DNA of 64,000 bases, taken from assembly GCA_964563545.1 (NCBI GenBank), contig CAZLXB010000005.1:1-64000 (forward strand), read 5' to 3'. Positions 25,742-33,900 of the stretch are shown piece by piece. The stretch's first letter is position 1; each line of letters starts with the position of its first letter. This DNA is from Casp-actino8 sp964563545. GTDB lineage: Bacteria; Actinomycetota; Acidimicrobiia; Acidimicrobiales; Ilumatobacteraceae. Made by a program: the position numbers and the translations under genes. The notes below the pieces were generated by a model. It searched no databases, was not told the origin of the DNA, and saw only the letters and a program-made list of their open reading frames with translations.

Positions 25742-26659
25742 TCACTCGGGGCCCGGGCCCTCGGTCATCAGTCGGTAAATACGTTCGAGATCTTCGAGAT
25801 CGGCGAACTCGATGGTCACGGCACCCTTACCGCTGGTCATCTTCACGTTGACTCGGGTAGCCAGGTAATCACCGAGCAGGTTCTCGAGTTCCAACAGACC
25901 GGCTTCCGGAAGTTTGCTGACCTTGCCCCCACCGGACGTCCCGCTACCACGAGAGTTGCTACCCGAAGTTGTCGCTTCTCCCCCGCTTGCCCGATCCCGA
26001 ATCGCTTCTTCGACGGCCCGCACCGACCATTGTTCGGTTGATGCCCGGCGGGCCAATTGTTCCTGAAACGCCCGATCGGAGGTGCCGAGCAGAGCTCGGG
26101 CATGTCCAGCACTCAGACGCCCATCGGCCAAGAGCCCTTGAACAGCGGGGGGCAGGTTCAGGAGTCGCAAGGTATTAGTGATGGCGCTTCGACTCTTACC
26201 GACCCGCTTGGCGACGTCGTCATGGGTGAGATGGAAATCATCGATCAGTTGCTGGAACGCCGATGCTTCCTCGAGGGGCGACAAGTCCTGACGATGCAGG
26301 TTCTCCACCAGGGCTTGCTCCATCGAAGCCATGTCGTCGGTGGTCTTGACGACTGCGGGCACCGTGGCGAGCCCTGCCCGCTGGGCTGCTCGCCAACGAC
26401 GCTCGCCGGCGATGAGCTGGTATGACCCGTCAGGGAGTTGACGTACGAGGAGGGGCTGGAGAACCCCGATCTCGCGGATCGATGCCGACAGATCGTTGAG
26501 TGATTCCTCGTCGAAGTGCACTCGAGGCTGATGAGGGTTCGGGGAAAGGTCTTTGACCGGGATCTCAATCAATGCCGACCCAGCGGTGGGGGCCTGTGGA
26601 CCGCCACCGGGGATCAGTGAATCGAGACCTCTACCAAGACCGCCGCGGCGGGATGCCAC
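25742..26659 (-). CDS. parB: chromosome-partitioning protein ParB
   Basis: 305 residues. GLGRGLDSLIPGG at the N-terminus, the CTP-binding GERRWRAAQRAGL box, LVENLHRQDLSPLEEA, the helix-turn-helix with VAKRVGKSRSAITNTLRLL and a C-terminal dimer domain. It loads at the parS sites 0.9 kb upstream and slides along DNA as a CTP-gated clamp. Its start overlaps the end of parA by 29 bases. Confidence 0.96.
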   Translation of the reverse strand: MASRRGGLGRGLDSLIPGGGPQAPTAGSALIEIPVKDLSPNPHQPRVHFDEESLNDLSASIREIGVLQPLLVRQLPDGSYQLIAGERRWRAAQRAGLATVPAVVKTTDDMASMEQALVENLHRQDLSPLEEASAFQQLIDDFHLTHDDVAKRVGKSRSAITNTLRLLNLPPAVQGLLADGRLSAGHARALLGTSDRAFQEQLARRASTEQWSVRAVEEAIRDRASGGEATTSGSNSRGSGTSGGGKVSKLPEAGLLELENLLGDYLATRVNVKMTSGKGAVTIEFADLEDLERIYRLMTEGPGPE

Positions 26660-27458
26660 CGGCCACCTCCTTTGCCACCATGCGGTAGGCGATTGCGCCC
26701 TTCGACGAAGGGTCGTACACGTTGATCGGTTGATGGTGCGACGGGGCCTCGGACAATCGGACGTTCCGGGGGATCAGGGTCTCACAGACTTTGTCTCCGA
26801 AGTGTTCCCGCACCTCGGCCACGACTTCCTGTGACAACTTGGCTCGTGAGTCGTACATCACGCACACGATCGTGCTGACTTCGAGACCGGTATTGAGGTT
26901 TCGTTTGACTAGATCGACGTTGCGCAAGAGCTGGCCCAGCCCCTCGAGGGCGTAGTACTCGCACTGGATAGGTACCAGTACTTCTCGGGCGGCCACCAGG
27001 GCGTTCACGGTCAAGAGTCCCAGGGACGGCGGGCAGTCGATGATCACGAAGTCATAGTCGTCGATCACCGAATCGACGGCCTTTTTGAGCCGGGTTTCCC
27101 GAGCCATGGCCGGAACCAACTCGATTTCCGCGCCGGCGAGATCGAGGTTGGCGGGGGCGACGAACAGGTTTCGGAGGCTCGCCGGTTCGATGCAGTCCTC
27201 CATGTCCACATCGTGAAGGAGAACGTCGTACATCGAGTTCTCGACACCTCGGGTATCGACTCCCACGCCCGAGGATGCGTTGCCTTGCGGGTCAAGGTCG
27301 ACGATCAGGGTTCGGTACCCCATTTCAGCCAGACACGCCCCCAGATTCACGGATGTCGTGGTCTTGCCCACGCCACCCTTCTGGTTGGCTACGGCGATGA
27401 CCCGGGGCAAAGGGCGGCCATGTGAGCCGGCGGAAGGCGATTCTGGGGTCTGGCTCAT
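26631..27458 (-). CDS. parA: chromosome-partitioning ATPase ParA
   Basis: 275 residues. Deviant Walker A KGGVGKTTTSVNLGA, Walker B VIIDCPPSLG and the DPQGNASSG segment. The start ATG at 27458 gives the typical short N-terminal extension; the frame is open to 27536 but that part is not conserved. Forms an operon with parB and is preceded by three parS sites. Confidence 0.96.
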   Translation of the reverse strand: MSQTPESPSAGSHGRPLPRVIAVANQKGGVGKTTTSVNLGACLAEMGYRTLIVDLDPQGNASSGVGVDTRGVENSMYDVLLHDVDMEDCIEPASLRNLFVAPANLDLAGAEIELVPAMARETRLKKAVDSVIDDYDFVIIDCPPSLGLLTVNALVAAREVLVPIQCEYYALEGLGQLLRNVDLVKRNLNTGLEVSTIVCVMYDSRAKLSQEVVAEVREHFGDKVCETLIPRNVRLSEAPSHHQPINVYDPSSKGAIAYRMVAKEVAGGIPPRRSW

Positions 27459-27556
27459 GGAAACTGTCGGTCCTTGCAGGTGATCCGGGTCGGCGGTGGG
27501 CAGATCGTACCGGAGGGAGGGGTGACCACGAGCCACTTTGGCGACGCATCGCCCGA

Positions 27557-27572
27557 TGTTTCACGTGAAACC
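27557..27572. promoter_or_regulatory. parS: parS site 1
   Basis: TGTTTCACGTGAAACC, one mismatch from the 16-base consensus TGTTTCACGTGAAACA. About 100 bases upstream of parA. Core TTTCACGTGAAA is complete. Confidence 0.93.
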
Positions 27573-27602
27573 TGAACTGAGGCTGAGCCGGGGCCGATTC
27601 CG

Positions 27603-27618
27603 TGTTTCACGTGAAACA
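27603..27618. promoter_or_regulatory. parS: parS site 2 (perfect)
   Basis: TGTTTCACGTGAAACA matches the consensus exactly and the palindrome extends to 20 bases (27601-27620). Middle of three sites in 109 bases. Confidence 0.96.
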
Positions 27619-27649
27619 CGGATGCCCCGTGACCGAATGACGAGGCCAC

Positions 27650-27665
27650 GGTTTCACGTGAAACC
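27650..27665. promoter_or_regulatory. parS: parS site 3
   Basis: GGTTTCACGTGAAACC, a symmetric variant with both outer bases changed. Nine bases beyond the rsmG stop. Spacings between site starts are 46 and 47 bases, so the three sites are evenly placed. Confidence 0.93.
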
Positions 27666-27674
27666 TCGCGGCCT

Positions 27675-28229
27675 TTACCTTTGGAGGTGGGCGATGCCGT
27701 TCGAGACTCCGACCAGCCGGAATCCGGCCTGGGACACTCGTTCGGATGACCAGCGGGATCCATCCGAATTCGGAGGCTCCGAGACGAGGAGGAGGCCACC
27801 CTCGGCTAAGAGTGGGGTTGCGTGCTCGGCCGTGTACTCCGGTGACCCGAACCCTCGGCTGGTGGCGACCGACCATATGTGGCCCGCAAACCGCCGAGGG
27901 AGGTCAGCCACGTCGGCTTCGATCGCCTGGATACGGTGACTGAGTCCGAGTCGACCAATGAGTCGCACCAGTAGGTCGACGCGCTTCCCTCGCCGATCGA
28001 CGAGGAGGCCGGTCAGATCATCGCGGACCACCGCCACGACGAGACCCGGAAGGCCGCCCCCCGAACCCAGGTCGATGAACGATTCGGCCCCAGCCGGAAT
28101 CGCGGTGGCGAAAGGGATCGCCCGATCGATCGCCACATTCAGATCTTGGGCCCCCAACATGCCGATGCGCTGGGCCTCGCCCAGCGCATCGATCAGTTTC
28201 TGTCGGTCATGCGAGCTCAGTGTGCTCAC
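27675..28229 (-). CDS. rsmG: 16S rRNA (guanine-N7) methyltransferase RsmG
   Basis: 184 residues. SAM-binding SFIDLGSGGGLPGLVVAVV and the downstream VATSRGFG segment. Methylates G527 of 16S rRNA; loss gives low-level streptomycin resistance in many bacteria. GTG start, 14 bases after the jag stop. Slightly short relative to the ~210-residue E. coli form. Confidence 0.92.
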   Translation of the reverse strand: MSTLSSHDRQKLIDALGEAQRIGMLGAQDLNVAIDRAIPFATAIPAGAESFIDLGSGGGLPGLVVAVVRDDLTGLLVDRRGKRVDLLVRLIGRLGLSHRIQAIEADVADLPRRFAGHIWSVATSRGFGSPEYTAEHATPLLAEGGLLLVSEPPNSDGSRWSSERVSQAGFRLVGVSNGIAHLQR

Positions 28230-28243
28230 AGCGGGATCCGGTG

Positions 28244-29062
28244 TCAGCCGGCGGCGGGGGTGATCACCACGCGGCGGTACGGGTCCTCGCCCTCCGAGTG
28301 GGTGCCGATGTCGGTCCGTCCAGTCAGAGCATCGTGGATGATCTTGCGGTCCGACGACGGCATGGGTTCGAGCGCACGGGCCGTTCCCGAAGCCACCACC
28401 TCGTCAGCCACCTGGTTGACGAACCGGCTCAACGCCTCCTTGCGCTTGGCCCGGTAACCCCCGATGTCCACCCGGAGTCGGGTGTCGTGATCGCCCATTC
28501 GCCGCTGACTCACCACTCGGGCGAGGTCCTGCACGGCTTGCAAGGTCGAGCCGCGAGGTCCGACCAGGATCCCAAGATCAGCGCCGTTCACGTCGACCTC
28601 GATCTCATCGCCTTCGATCTTGCTGGCCGCCGAACCGCTGAGTCCGAACGCCGAGACCAGGCCCACCAGGAACTTCTCGGCCTCGCTGGCCACCACTGCC
28701 GGGTCGGCCGGGGGACGGGGTTCGCGGTTGTCGTTGTCGCTCATGGCTCCTGCTTCCTTCTCCGGACGGGGTCGGCGGTTCCGACCTTCTCCTCGTTGAC
28801 CATTGTTGCGCTGGCCACCGTCGGCCGAACGTTCCCCGCCACCCTCTCGACGGCGGCGATCACGCCGTTCCATCTTGGGTCGAGGGGAGAGGGGCTTGAC
28901 CCGCGCCCGAACTCGGGCTTCGCCGCGAGTACGACCGAACAGCCCGGGCTTGGGTTCTTCCAAGATCTCGAATTCGGCATCTTCATCGGCCACACCCAAT
29001 CGATCAAGCGCCTGGCTCTTGGCTTCCTCGATGGTGCGTCCTGTTGTTTCCACCCATTCCAT
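28244..29062 (-). CDS. jag: Jag/KhpB RNA-binding protein
   Basis: 272 residues. Jag_N domain at the start (EWVETTGRTIEEAKSQALD, then EILEEPKPGLFG), an Arg/Gly-rich linker (about 58-110), a KH domain with the GxxG loop VGPRGST, and an R3H domain with RKIIHDAL. Typical Jag layout; binds RNA and affects cell-wall elongation in Gram-positives. ATG start with AGAGGA upstream. Confidence 0.93.
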   Translation of the reverse strand: MEWVETTGRTIEEAKSQALDRLGVADEDAEFEILEEPKPGLFGRTRGEARVRARVKPLSPRPKMERRDRRRREGGGERSADGGQRNNGQRGEGRNRRPRPEKEAGAMSDNDNREPRPPADPAVVASEAEKFLVGLVSAFGLSGSAASKIEGDEIEVDVNGADLGILVGPRGSTLQAVQDLARVVSQRRMGDHDTRLRVDIGGYRAKRKEALSRFVNQVADEVVASGTARALEPMPSSDRKIIHDALTGRTDIGTHSEGEDPYRRVVITPAAG

Positions 29063-29104
29063 GGGTTCCTCTTTTCGTCAAGAAGTCGCTGGTAGCGACC
29101 TGCG

Positions 29105-30091
29105 TCAGGGTCGACGCGGGGGCTTGGGGTGCCGGGTACCACCCGACGGCTTGGGTCGGTTCGACGGGGTGGGACGCCCCTTCGGACCGGTGGATCCTCC
29201 CTTGGGGGGAGTGACCCGCTTGCTCGTCGACGGTTTGTTCGACGGCTCGTCCTTCTTTGCGGCCTCTTGCTTCAGTTGGCTGAAAAACCCGCCCGTGGAG
29301 CCGTCTTGCTTCGACATTTCGCGGGCCTTGGCACTGGCTTCCTGAGCCTGACGACCAAGCGAGTGCTCGCCTCCATAGAAGCGCCGGGTGATGTACGCCT
29401 GCTGGGCGATACGAACGATTGTCTGAGACATGTAGTAGATGACCAGGCCGACCGGGAAGAAGAACTGAAAGACACCGAAGGCCACCGGCAGGTACTGCAT
29501 GACCTTGGCCTGAGTGGCCGACATCGTGGGTGAGACGGTTCGGGACGCAATCATCTTCTGCTGGACGAAGTACAGCGCCATGAGAACGAGAACCAAAGCC
29601 ACGTAGATCAATCCCTTGCCGGGGTTGTCCTGCACGGCCTCGATCGGACGCAACGACAAGTCGAGTCCGAGCGACAGCATTTCGGTCTTGCCCTTCAAGC
29701 TCTGGAAGAGATCGCTCGACTTCGAGATGTAGTCGGGGTCGAAGGTTCCGTCGGCTCCCTTGTTCGACAGTCCGTGAAGAACGCGGAACATGATGATGAA
29801 GATCGGCATCTGCGCGAGTAACGGCAGGCACGACGACAATGGATTGATCTTGTGCTCTTGGTAGAGCTTCATCATTTCTTCGTTCAACTTCTGGCGGTCG
29901 TTGCGGTACTGCTGTTGCAAACGACGCATCTCTGGTTGAACTTTTTGCATCTCGAGCATGCCCTTGGTGCTCTTCAGAGTGAGCGGGAAGATCAAAAGCA
30001 TGATGACGAGCGCAACCAACGCGATGGCCGCGATGTAACTCGTCGTGAGGTTGTAGAACTGGCTGATCAACCAGGCCGCGGCTTGAAACAT
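29105..30091 (-). CDS. yidC: membrane protein insertase YidC
   Basis: 328 residues. Starts with a membrane helix without the large periplasmic domain of proteobacteria, followed by LLIFPLTLKSTKGMLEMQKV, the conserved Arg in the insertion groove (KSTKGMLEMQKVQPEMRRL region), and three more helices. The C-terminal tail from about residue 240 is long and basic (RRPKPPRR-rich). Inserts membrane proteins with or without SecYEG. The yidD stop is one base away. Confidence 0.95.
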   Translation of the reverse strand: MFQAAAWLISQFYNLTTSYIAAIALVALVIMLLIFPLTLKSTKGMLEMQKVQPEMRRLQQQYRNDRQKLNEEMMKLYQEHKINPLSSCLPLLAQMPIFIIMFRVLHGLSNKGADGTFDPDYISKSSDLFQSLKGKTEMLSLGLDLSLRPIEAVQDNPGKGLIYVALVLVLMALYFVQQKMIASRTVSPTMSATQAKVMQYLPVAFGVFQFFFPVGLVIYYMSQTIVRIAQQAYITRRFYGGEHSLGRQAQEASAKAREMSKQDGSTGGFFSQLKQEAAKKDEPSNKPSTSKRVTPPKGGSTGPKGRPTPSNRPKPSGGTRHPKPPRRP

Positions 30092-30092
30092 C

Positions 30093-30353
30093 TCAGTGGG
30101 TCCTTCCCGAAGTGGAAACGGCGGAAACTGTTGTTGGGGATTTCTTCTCCGGAACCGGATCGAAACCAGAAGGTCCGAACGGCCGGCAGCGGCTCAGGCG
30201 TCGCACGGTCAACCATGTGCCACGTCCCGAGCCGTGAACATGGATGGCCTCGAGTGCGTACTCCGAACACGACGGCGTGAACCGACACGGCGACGGCCGA
30301 CCTTCCCGGGCCGTCTGGTACCAGCCGATGGCTCGCACGAGAAGCTGCTTCAC
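30093..30353 (-). CDS. yidD: membrane protein insertion efficiency factor YidD
   Basis: 86 residues. VKQLLVRAIGWYQTAREGR is followed by the Cys-bearing signature PCRFTPSCSEYALEAI and GFDPVPEKK. A GTG at 30353 overlaps the rnpA stop (GTGA). The frame continues upstream into rnpA but that part is antisense-like shadow. Assists YidC-dependent insertion; membrane-peripheral. Confidence 0.93.
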   Translation of the reverse strand: MKQLLVRAIGWYQTAREGRPSPCRFTPSCSEYALEAIHVHGSGRGTWLTVRRLSRCRPFGPSGFDPVPEKKSPTTVSAVSTSGRTH

Positions 30354-30685
30354 CGGCGACGCCCCTTGGTCAGGATCTCGTCGATGTCCCGGTTGAGCTG
30401 GGCGAACGAGGGCATCGGAGTGTGGCGGCTCGGGCTGTTGACCCCGATCAAGAACATGCCCGACCCGAGTTCGGCTTCCCGCGCCGACAAGATCGCGCGG
30501 AGCTGCCGACGCAGACGATTGCGCCGAACGGCGGAACCGAAGGGACGCCCGATGGCAAAGGCCACCTGCGGAGAGGGAAGCGAAGGATCGAGGAGCATGA
30601 CGCACCACAAAAAGCCGCTGCGAACACGTGTTCCCTCGCTACGGAGGCGTTGAAACTCGTGTGAGCGGTTGAGGCGTCCGATCAA
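30350..30685 (-). CDS. rnpA: ribonuclease P protein component
   Basis: 111 residues. IGRLNRSHEFQRLRSEGTRV and the RNA-binding helix SAVRRNRLRRQLRAIL are diagnostic. The only start that fits is TTG at 30685, whose last two bases are the first two of the rpmH stop codon (TTGA). Extra residues would come only from a long non-homologous frame upstream. Completes tRNA 5' maturation with RNase P RNA. Confidence 0.93.
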   Translation of the reverse strand: MIGRLNRSHEFQRLRSEGTRVRSGFLWCVMLLDPSLPSPQVAFAIGRPFGSAVRRNRLRRQLRAILSAREAELGSGMFLIGVNSPSRHTPMPSFAQLNRDIDEILTKGRRR

Positions 30686-30816
30686 GCCGACAGCCGGTGG
30701 CGGCCCTTGAGACGACGGGCCTTCAGGACCGCGCGACCAGCGCGGGTCGACATACGCGCCCGGAAGCCATGCTTCATCGAACGGCGCTTCTTGTTGGGCT
30801 GGTACGTGCGCTTCAC
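30682..30816 (-). CDS. rpmH: 50S ribosomal protein bL34
   Basis: 44 residues, read directly from the sequence: KRTYQPNKKRRSMKHGFRAR and then an Arg/Lys-rich C-terminus ending KGRHRLSA. The GTG at 30816 follows AGGAG by six bases. Standard rpmH-rnpA-yidD-yidC order at the origin. Confidence 0.98.
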   Translation of the reverse strand: MKRTYQPNKKRRSMKHGFRARMSTRAGRAVLKARRLKGRHRLSA

Positions 30817-31169
30817 GAGAACTCCTCAGTTCCTGGGTGGCCAGAGGTCGAAGTCCCAGGTAGTTGCAGATCGGCGACCCACGAGCGGTCACCGCATCAC
30901 GGCAGGCTACGGCCCACATACGGACGAGGGCAACCCTGACCACAGGACTGTTGAAAACACCGGTGGTCGTCGCGCGTCAGACACCTCTCACGGCCCTTTT
31001 CACGCGCTATCCACAGCCTGCTATGGTCACGCTCTCTTGACCCGCGCGAGCGGATTTCTGACATGGGGACAACCATTCGGGCAGGTCAGAGGGGGTAAGC
31101 CACGGGTTCCTGTCCACATCGTGTGGACACGCCTGTGGATGAAGTGGCTCGTTTGGCAAGGAGTAGCAG
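30817..31169. promoter_or_regulatory. rpmH-dnaA divergent intergenic region with DnaA-box-like sites
   Basis: 353 bases without a gene, feeding rpmH to the left and dnaA to the right. It holds CTATCCACA (31007-31015) and a perfect palindrome TGTCCACA-TCG-TGTGGACA (31111-31129), 41 bases before the dnaA start, plus TGTGGAT at 31134. These look like DnaA binding sites for autoregulation or origin function. The dnaA RBS is AAGGAG at 31158-31163. No further ORF or RNA recognised. Confidence 0.6.
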
Positions 31170-32555
31170 GTGGAAGACTCGGAGAACATGTGGACAGCGG
31201 TCTCGCAGTTGTTGCGGGCTCAGGTGTCCGATGCGGTGTGGTACTCGACGTTCAACGACGTCCATTCACTCCCTACTGACGGCCGAACGATTCGCCTCGC
31301 CGTACCGAGCGGCACCGTGCGGGACAAGATCATGTCTCGCTACCTCCCCATCGTTCTCGACGCCCTCTCGGAAATCGGAGCCGGCACCAAGCAACTCGAG
31401 GTCGAGGTCGTGGCGCCGCCCGAGGCGGTCGTTCAGGTGGACGAACCCGTCCAAGCCGCCGCCGCTTCCGGTTCGACGATCACCACCCAGCCCGCCACCG
31501 TGGCCAAGGTGGGCGACTCGCCCGCTGATCGTGCCGGCCTGAACCCCCGGTACACCTTCGAAACCTTCGTGCGCGGCGGATCCAACAGCTTCGCCCTCGC
31601 CGCCGCCCAGCGGGTCGCCGAGACCCCGGCCCGGTCGTACAACCCGCTCTTCATCTACGGGTCGGCGGGTCTCGGAAAGACCCACCTCCTGCACGCCATC
31701 GGGCATTACGTGCTCCAGAACTACAGCCACTACCAGGTGCGTTACATCACCACCGAGACATTCCTGAACGAATACGTCGATGGCATCCGAACGGCCTCGA
31801 TCGCCAACTTCAAACGCCGGTACCGAGACATCGACCTGCTCCTCATCGACGACATCCAGTTCATGGAAGGCAAGGAAGGTCTGCAAGAGGAGTTCTTCCA
31901 CACCTTCAATTCGCTCCACGGAGCCAACAAGCAGATCGTCATTTCGTCGGACCGGGTCCCCGATGCCATCCCCCACCTCGAAGAGCGGCTCATCGGTCGC
32001 TTCCGTTGGGGTCTGATCACCGACGTCCAGCCGCCCGATCTCGAAACCCGACTGGCCATTCTTCGCAACAAGGCCGAGCGCGAAGGCACCGAGTTCCCAG
32101 CCGACGTACTCGAGTTCATCGCATCTCGCGTCACGTCCAACATCCGTGAACTCGAAGGTGCCCTCATTCGGGTCAGTGCCTACGCCAGTCTCAACCGCGT
32201 CGACATGACCGTGGCTCAGGCCGAGCGCCTGTTGGAGGATCTCCTCACCAACCAGACCCCCAAGCAGCGCACCGACCAGGAACTCCTGGAGGAGATCGCC
32301 CGGCTCCTCGGTTTCAGTGTGGACGCACTACGCGGCAAGAGCCGTCAGCGCCCGCTGGTCGCCGCTCGCCAGGAAGCCATGTACGTCTTCCGTGAACTGA
32401 CCGATCTGTCGTACCCGGCCATCGCCCGCTTGTTCGGCGGTCGCGACCACACGACCGTCATCCATGCCGTCGAGAAGATCACGCGCCTCATGAAAGAGCG
32501 CACACAGACTTTCGACCAGGTCACCATGCTCATCAAGACCTTGAAGCTCGGCTGA
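31170..32555 (+). CDS. dnaA: chromosomal replication initiator DnaA
   Basis: 461 residues. Domain I about 1-80, linker about 80-110, AAA+ domain with Walker A GSAGLGKTHLLHAIG and Walker B LLLIDDIQFMEGK, and the DNA-binding domain IV with GRDHTTVIHAVEKI. GTG start with AAGGAG seven bases upstream. Initiates replication at DnaA boxes located on both sides of the gene. Confidence 0.98.
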   Translation: MEDSENMWTAVSQLLRAQVSDAVWYSTFNDVHSLPTDGRTIRLAVPSGTVRDKIMSRYLPIVLDALSEIGAGTKQLEVEVVAPPEAVVQVDEPVQAAAASGSTITTQPATVAKVGDSPADRAGLNPRYTFETFVRGGSNSFALAAAQRVAETPARSYNPLFIYGSAGLGKTHLLHAIGHYVLQNYSHYQVRYITTETFLNEYVDGIRTASIANFKRRYRDIDLLLIDDIQFMEGKEGLQEEFFHTFNSLHGANKQIVISSDRVPDAIPHLEERLIGRFRWGLITDVQPPDLETRLAILRNKAEREGTEFPADVLEFIASRVTSNIRELEGALIRVSAYASLNRVDMTVAQAERLLEDLLTNQTPKQRTDQELLEEIARLLGFSVDALRGKSRQRPLVAARQEAMYVFRELTDLSYPAIARLFGGRDHTTVIHAVEKITRLMKERTQTFDQVTMLIKTLKLG

Positions 32556-32808
32556 GACCGATGGGGACGACCATGTGGACGCGCTGTGCGCGCGCTGGGG
32601 TCAGGTCTGTGAACAACTCCGAGTTGTCCACCGACGCGCTGGTCAGAGCCTCGCGGCATGTGGACGCGTGTGCACGACGCTGCGCGGTCGTTTCTGGCCG
32701 ACTTCCTGCTCTGACGCGCCGTCGTCCACAATCCACAGGACTTATTACAAGCACTAAGTTCATGGATCACCGGCTGATGACAACAAGTGACCTCGAGAGG
32801 AAGTCGTC
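32556..32808. other. putative oriC segment between dnaA and dnaN
   Basis: 253 bases without a gene. DnaA-box-like sites: TGTGAACAA (32608-32616) and TTGTCCACC (32624-32632), forming a near-palindromic inverted pair, then TCGTCCACA (32722-32730) and CAATCCACA (32729-32737), followed by an AT-rich stretch from 32738. In actinobacteria the origin usually lies here. None of the boxes is a perfect consensus, so this is a candidate rather than a demonstrated origin. Confidence 0.6.
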
Positions 32809-33900
32809 GTGAAGTTCAAGTGCGAGCAGGCCGTACTGGCCGAGGCCTTCGGTGCGGCGAGTCGGGCGGCTACCGGTCGGGCCACGAACCCCGTCCTGTC
32901 GTGTCTTCGACTGGTTCTCGCCAAGAATCAACTTCGGGTCACAGGAACCGACGGCGACCTGACGATCGAGTCGTCGATCACGGTGGCTGATGGGGAAGAC
33001 GGCGTCGTGCTCGTACCGGCCAAACTGGCGAGTGAAGTCATCCGATCGTTGAACCCCGGTGCGGTCAATGTCGACGTCACCGGTGACAAAGTTCAGATCT
33101 CCTCGGCCCGCGTCAACTTCGCGGTCCCGATCGGTGCCGAAGGAGATTTCCCGAAATGGTCCGGTTCCACGGGATCTGGCGCGAGCATTTCGTCCGCCGA
33201 ACTCGCCGACGCGCTGAAGCAGGTCGTGCGAGCAGCCAGCACCGATGACGCCCGTGGCGTGATCACGGGCGTGCTCGTCACGAGCGACGCCGGCAAACTC
33301 CGTTTGGTCGCGACCGACTCATATCGCCTCGCCATTCGTGACATTCCGGCATCCGTCCTTCCCGATGGTGCCCAGGTGATCATCCCCGCACGCTCACTTT
33401 CCGAATTGCTCCGACTCTTGACCCTCGGCGACACAGTCGGGATCGAGGTCACCGATCACGACGCGACCTTTCATGTGGGCAACACACGGCTCGTGACCCG
33501 TTTGATCCAAGGCACGTATCACGATTACAAGCGGCTCGTACCGCCCCCGCAACCCAATTCGGTGACGATCAACCGCGAGGAAGCCCTCGAAGCAATTCGT
33601 CGCGTGAAGTTGGTCGCACGTGATCCGATCGGCACACCTCTGCGTATCCGGATGGCCAACGACGGCATCACGATGAAGATCGTGAGTCAGGACAACGGCG
33701 AAGCCTTTGAGCAACTCGACGGTGAACTCACCGGCAACGAGATCGAAATGTCGTTCAACAACGAATTCCTCGCGGCCGGTATCGACGCGTGTCAGACCGA
33801 GTTCGTCAACATCCAGACGAGCGAGCCGGGCAAATTGGCGGTGATCCGTCCCAAGGACGGCACCGATTACACGTACTTGCTCATGCCATTGCGGTCCTGA
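32809..33900 (+). CDS. dnaN: DNA polymerase III beta subunit (sliding clamp)
   Basis: 363 residues. The three-fold clamp fold begins MKFKCEQAVLAEAFGAASRA and closes with YTYLLMPLR. GTG start, with GAGAGGAAG about ten bases before. Overlaps recF by one base (TGATG). Confidence 0.97.
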   Translation: MKFKCEQAVLAEAFGAASRAATGRATNPVLSCLRLVLAKNQLRVTGTDGDLTIESSITVADGEDGVVLVPAKLASEVIRSLNPGAVNVDVTGDKVQISSARVNFAVPIGAEGDFPKWSGSTGSGASISSAELADALKQVVRAASTDDARGVITGVLVTSDAGKLRLVATDSYRLAIRDIPASVLPDGAQVIIPARSLSELLRLLTLGDTVGIEVTDHDATFHVGNTRLVTRLIQGTYHDYKRLVPPPQPNSVTINREEALEAIRRVKLVARDPIGTPLRIRMANDGITMKIVSQDNGEAFEQLDGELTGNEIEMSFNNEFLAAGIDACQTEFVNIQTSEPGKLAVIRPKDGTDYTYLLMPLRS

